Assembly: GCA_016946835.1 (NCBI GenBank)
Contig: JACVTC010000052.1
Coordinates: forward strand, 1,047,501-1,108,626
Origin: Neocallimastix lanati (nom. inval.)
Taxonomy: Eukaryota; Neocallimastigomycota; Neocallimastigomycetes; Neocallimastigales; Neocallimastigaceae
Reading direction: 5' to 3'
Length of the DNA: 61,126 nucleotides
In this document: positions 58,441 to 61,126 of the stretch, in pieces
How the letters are laid out: each line of letters begins with the position of its first letter
Numbering within the stretch: the first letter of the stretch is position 1
Made by a program: the position numbers and the translations under genes
The notes under the pieces: generated by a model
Told to the model about the DNA's origin: nothing
Database searches by the model: none
Seen by the model: only the letters and a program-made list of their open reading frames with translations

Positions 58441-58700
58441 TCGCAAGAATGACTAGGGTTTTATCAGGGATCGAACCTGACCTACCTCTTATTTTCTGCG
58501 CGATGTGAACAAACTATCACCTGTTGAAGTGTGTAGTTGCCTTCACGTGTGAAGGTTTTCCAGTTCTAGGGCATATTTGCCTAATTGTCAAGGATTTGTT
58601 CCTTGAGATACTCGGGTTTATAATCTACAAAACCTTGCAAAATTGTAAATAAGAGTTTATGAAATTAATATCCTGTAAGCTAACACTGTCTTACTCGAAT
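58441..58700 (-). other. GC-richer island with a tRNA-like T arm
   Basis: On the minus strand 58464-58480 reads TCAGG-TTCGATC-CCTGA, a perfect 5-bp stem with a canonical 7-nt T loop and B box. Upstream GATAGTTTGTTCACATC loosely resembles a D arm, but no acceptor or anticodon stem can be closed nearby. Either a tRNA-derived SINE or a decayed tRNA gene. Confidence 0.4.
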
Positions 58701-58924
58701 ATTAACTTCGTAAATTTGTTAACTTTTTAATATTTTTTTTTATTATTATTTTTTTTTATTTATAATCTATAATTAAATAAAGTTACTACAAAAACTAAAG
58801 TTTTCCCAAGTTTTTTTTTTTTTTTTTTTTTTTATTATTATTATAACTTTATTATTATCATTATTAATATTAAATTATTAATTATTTTTATTTAACAAAA
58901 CTTTTGGATAATCTGATAGTATAC

Positions 58925-58985
58925 CCTGTCTGACGTGCAGCTTGCCTCTTCACGGCGTCATGCCACGCGGGTACCACGGCTACAT
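58925..58985. other. Short, strikingly GC-rich segment at a copia junction
   Basis: CTGTCTGACGTGCAGCTTGC through GCCACGCGGGTACCACGGC is the most GC-rich run in the window, immediately before integrase-like sequence. Origin unknown; an assembly or cloning artefact cannot be excluded. Confidence 0.5.
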
Positions 58986-60660
58986 GGATATTTTTTGTTA
59001 AAAAGTAAAATCGAAACTATTGATGTAATTATCAATATGTTCAAATTTTTTGAATATATTTTTAATGAAAATAAAATTAAATATTTTAAATCAGATAATG
59101 GTAGAGAATATAATAAAAGAAAAATTTTAGAATTTTGTAAAAATAATGGAATAAGAAAAATCTATTCCCCACCTTATAATCCTGAAAATAATGGTCTGGC
59201 TGAAAGGTTTAATCAAACCATTATTTCATGTGCAAAAACCTTATTATTTTGGAGCAAATTATCTGAATATTTCTGGGATTTTGCCTTTACCTACGCAAAT
59301 TATATATATAACAAAGTACCACATAGTGGTATTGATAATAAAATTCCAGAAGAAATCTTTTACAATAAAAAAGTCAATTTAAAATACATAAAAGTATTTA
59401 GTTGTATTGCTTATTATAAGGATTATTCTCAAGATAAAGGAAAATTTAACTCCAACGCTAACAAAGGAATTTTTCTAGGATTCTATGAACAATCCTATAG
59501 TTACCTTATTATGGATTATGAAAATTTCAAAATGCATCGTGTAAGACAAATTCAATGCATAGAAGACGAACCGGCTAATATTTCACTTTCTGATAATGTA
59601 ACAAATGATTTGACCAACAGCAACTTCCTTAATTTTAATTTCATTAACAATACTCAATTAACAAACTGTAGTAATTTCATTAATACGTTATATAATAATA
59701 ACGAAGATTTTAATTATCAATTAAATGGTGTTAATAATTTATTTCAAAAATTAAATTTAAACGAAAAAATCAGATGAAACTCAAATGGAAATTGATAATG
59801 AATTTTCTAATAAAAATAAATATAAGCCTGAATATAACAATCCCATTTCAATAAAGCGCTTCCAAAATGCTTATGATTGCTATAATTTACATAGTAATTT
59901 AAATAAAAATTTATATAATAATTACTACGATAAAAACGATCATTATTATGCTAAAAATAATAATTTCAAGTTTGATCAAAGTAAAAATATTTTTATTAAT
60001 AAAAATATTTCAAAAAATGAGCAAAAAATAAAAAATTATAATAATATAAATCAAACCTTATTTAATAATAAACTAAGTAAAAACAATCCAGAACAAAATC
60101 AAACCTTGGTTAATAATAATTTAAACAAAATTTTGAACAAAATCAAACCTTATAATAATATGAATAAAATAATTTTGAACAAAATCTAATCCTATATAAT
60201 AATAAACTGAATAAAAATTATTCTGAACAAAATCAAACCCTATTTAATAATAATTTTAATGCAAATAATTCTGAAAAGAAATCAAATAATAAAATTTTCA
60301 TTAACAATAAATTTCATATAAAGAAAAATCATCATGATAATAATAAACATGTTACAAAAAGTAAAAATAATAAATATATCAAGAACTTAGTATCAATATC
60401 AACCAATATTCCTATGACATACAATAACGCTATTACCTGTAAAAATAAGGAATATCGGAAGGATGTTATTAATAATGAACTTAACAACCTATATGACAAT
60501 AAAATAATGACTTATGTTAAAAATATTCCAAAAGGGCAAAATGTACAGGCAATAATTTAATATCTGAAAATAAAGATCCATTTAATAAAACTATTTATAA
60601 AAGTGCTATTTATAACTAATTAAGGATTTGAGAAAGAATATAATTGTGAAAAAAAATTTT
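58985..60660 (+). pseudogene. Copia relic: integrase core, Asn-rich linker, start of RT
   Basis: Open from inside the integrase (SKIETIDVI; KSDNGREY with the second catalytic Asp; NPENNGLAERFNQ with the Glu) through VFSCIAYY and GIFLGF to the linker, stopping at 59775. A second open piece (59785-60189) holds repetitive Asn/Lys linker with a repeated NNLNK/EQNQTL pattern. RT begins near 60410 (YNNAITCKNK, NNELNNLYDNKIMTYV) but degrades within about 80 codons. Gag, protease, the first integrase Asp and most of RT are absent. Same family as 7916-10098 and better preserved. Confidence 0.85.
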
Positions 60661-60667
60661 TTTTTAA

Positions 60668-61126
60668 TTATTTATTAAATGCTTTCAACAACGCATCAAT
60701 ACTTTCATCTATAATGATATTTCCTTTTTCAGTTAGATGAGTATGGTCATACCAAAAAATATTATCATATCTGTTTTGTTTTTATCTGAAACAGATATTA
60801 ATGATTAATTTTTACATGAATAATTGTTTTACTCCTTTAGTACATATAAATTATTTATTATTTATTATTTAATTATTTCTTATTTAATTATTTCTTATTT
60901 AATTATTTATTATTTATTATTCAATTATTTATTATTTATTATTTATTATGTTATTTTTTTTTTTTTATTTTTATTCTTTTTTATTATTTATACATTTTGT
61001 ATTTTGTTTAAGTAAAAATAATTATCAATATTTTAATTATAATAAAATAGATATTATTTTTTTTTAAAAAAAAAAAAAAAAAATCTACATGAATCTTCTT
61101 CTTTTTTCTTTATCAAATTCTTCTTT
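60668..61126 (-). CDS. C-terminal end of an SGNH/GDSL-type hydrolase (partial, two exons)
   Basis: Exon 61089-61126 (running off the right edge) ends RRRF plus two bases at a GTAGAT donor. The last exon 60668-60770 follows an ACAG acceptor and completes the codon in frame. It reads YDNIFWYDHTHLTEKGN, then an amphipathic helix to a TAA. The DHTHLT string fits the block-V motif (catalytic Asp and His, DxxHLT) of SGNH/GDSL esterases and lipases, and the helix after it is typical of the family's end. Such esterases are common among secreted plant-polysaccharide enzymes of gut fungi, but substrate and secretion cannot be judged from 46 residues. The intron (60771-61088) is T/A-rich. Confidence 0.65.

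Overview
The window is eukaryotic and extremely AT-rich. It has split genes with short AT-rich introns, polyasparagine tracts coded by AAT/AAC, long (TTTTA)n arrays, plant-type leucine-rich-repeat (LRR) proteins, Ty1/copia retrotransposons and FLYWCH-MULE transposases. This combination suggests an anaerobic gut fungus (Neocallimastigomycota). That assignment is an inference from composition and gene content; there is no rRNA or marker gene to confirm it.

Host genes. Five paralogues of one family are spread over the first 42 kb: A (260-2477, minus, cut by the left edge), B (17383-20429, minus, broken), C (27031-29927, plus), D (31669-34305, minus) and E (38785-41580, minus). I reconstructed all of them exon by exon. 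Each has a signal peptide, a cysteine-containing LRR N-cap, about three LRRs each on its own exon, and a C-terminal half with several membrane segments. C, D and E give uninterrupted proteins of about 321, 317 and 314 residues. The duplicated unit is larger than the gene: blocks of 5' flank (5.97, 20.95, 26.5 and 42.4 kb) and of 3' flank (17.0, 30.3 and 37.8 kb) recur with it. A and C form one subtype. B, D and E form another and share a duplicated signal-peptide mini-ORF just upstream. A sixth host gene, the C-terminal end of an SGNH/GDSL-type hydrolase, lies on the minus strand at the right edge (60668-61126).

Mobile DNA. A structurally complete Ty1/copia element (11834-17002) has LTRs that read as identical, a 5-bp target duplication and one open Gag-Pol frame. 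It inserted just 3' of gene B. A second full-length but decayed copia element lies on the minus strand (51745-58109). An internally deleted copy sits at 23458-26292, and two relics of another lineage lie at 7916-10098 and 58985-60660. The copia elements with readable primer sites, plus an orphan site at 46985, appear to use the 5' half of tRNA-Lys(CUU). MULE elements lie at 2968-5923 (dead) and 42676-46452 (transposase with a late in-frame stop), with a 3' fragment at 36.3 kb. A lone CCHC Gag frame is at 49608-50546.

Repeats and oddities. (TTTTA)n arrays broken by two conserved spacers occupy intron 4 of every LRR paralogue, the 3' flanks and the inside of one MULE. A few GC-richer islands (10.3, 23.1, 45.3, 48.7, 58.5 and 58.9 kb) stand out from the AT background. 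Two of them look related and may be SINE-like. Most remaining intergenic DNA is low-complexity A/T with no recognisable gene.
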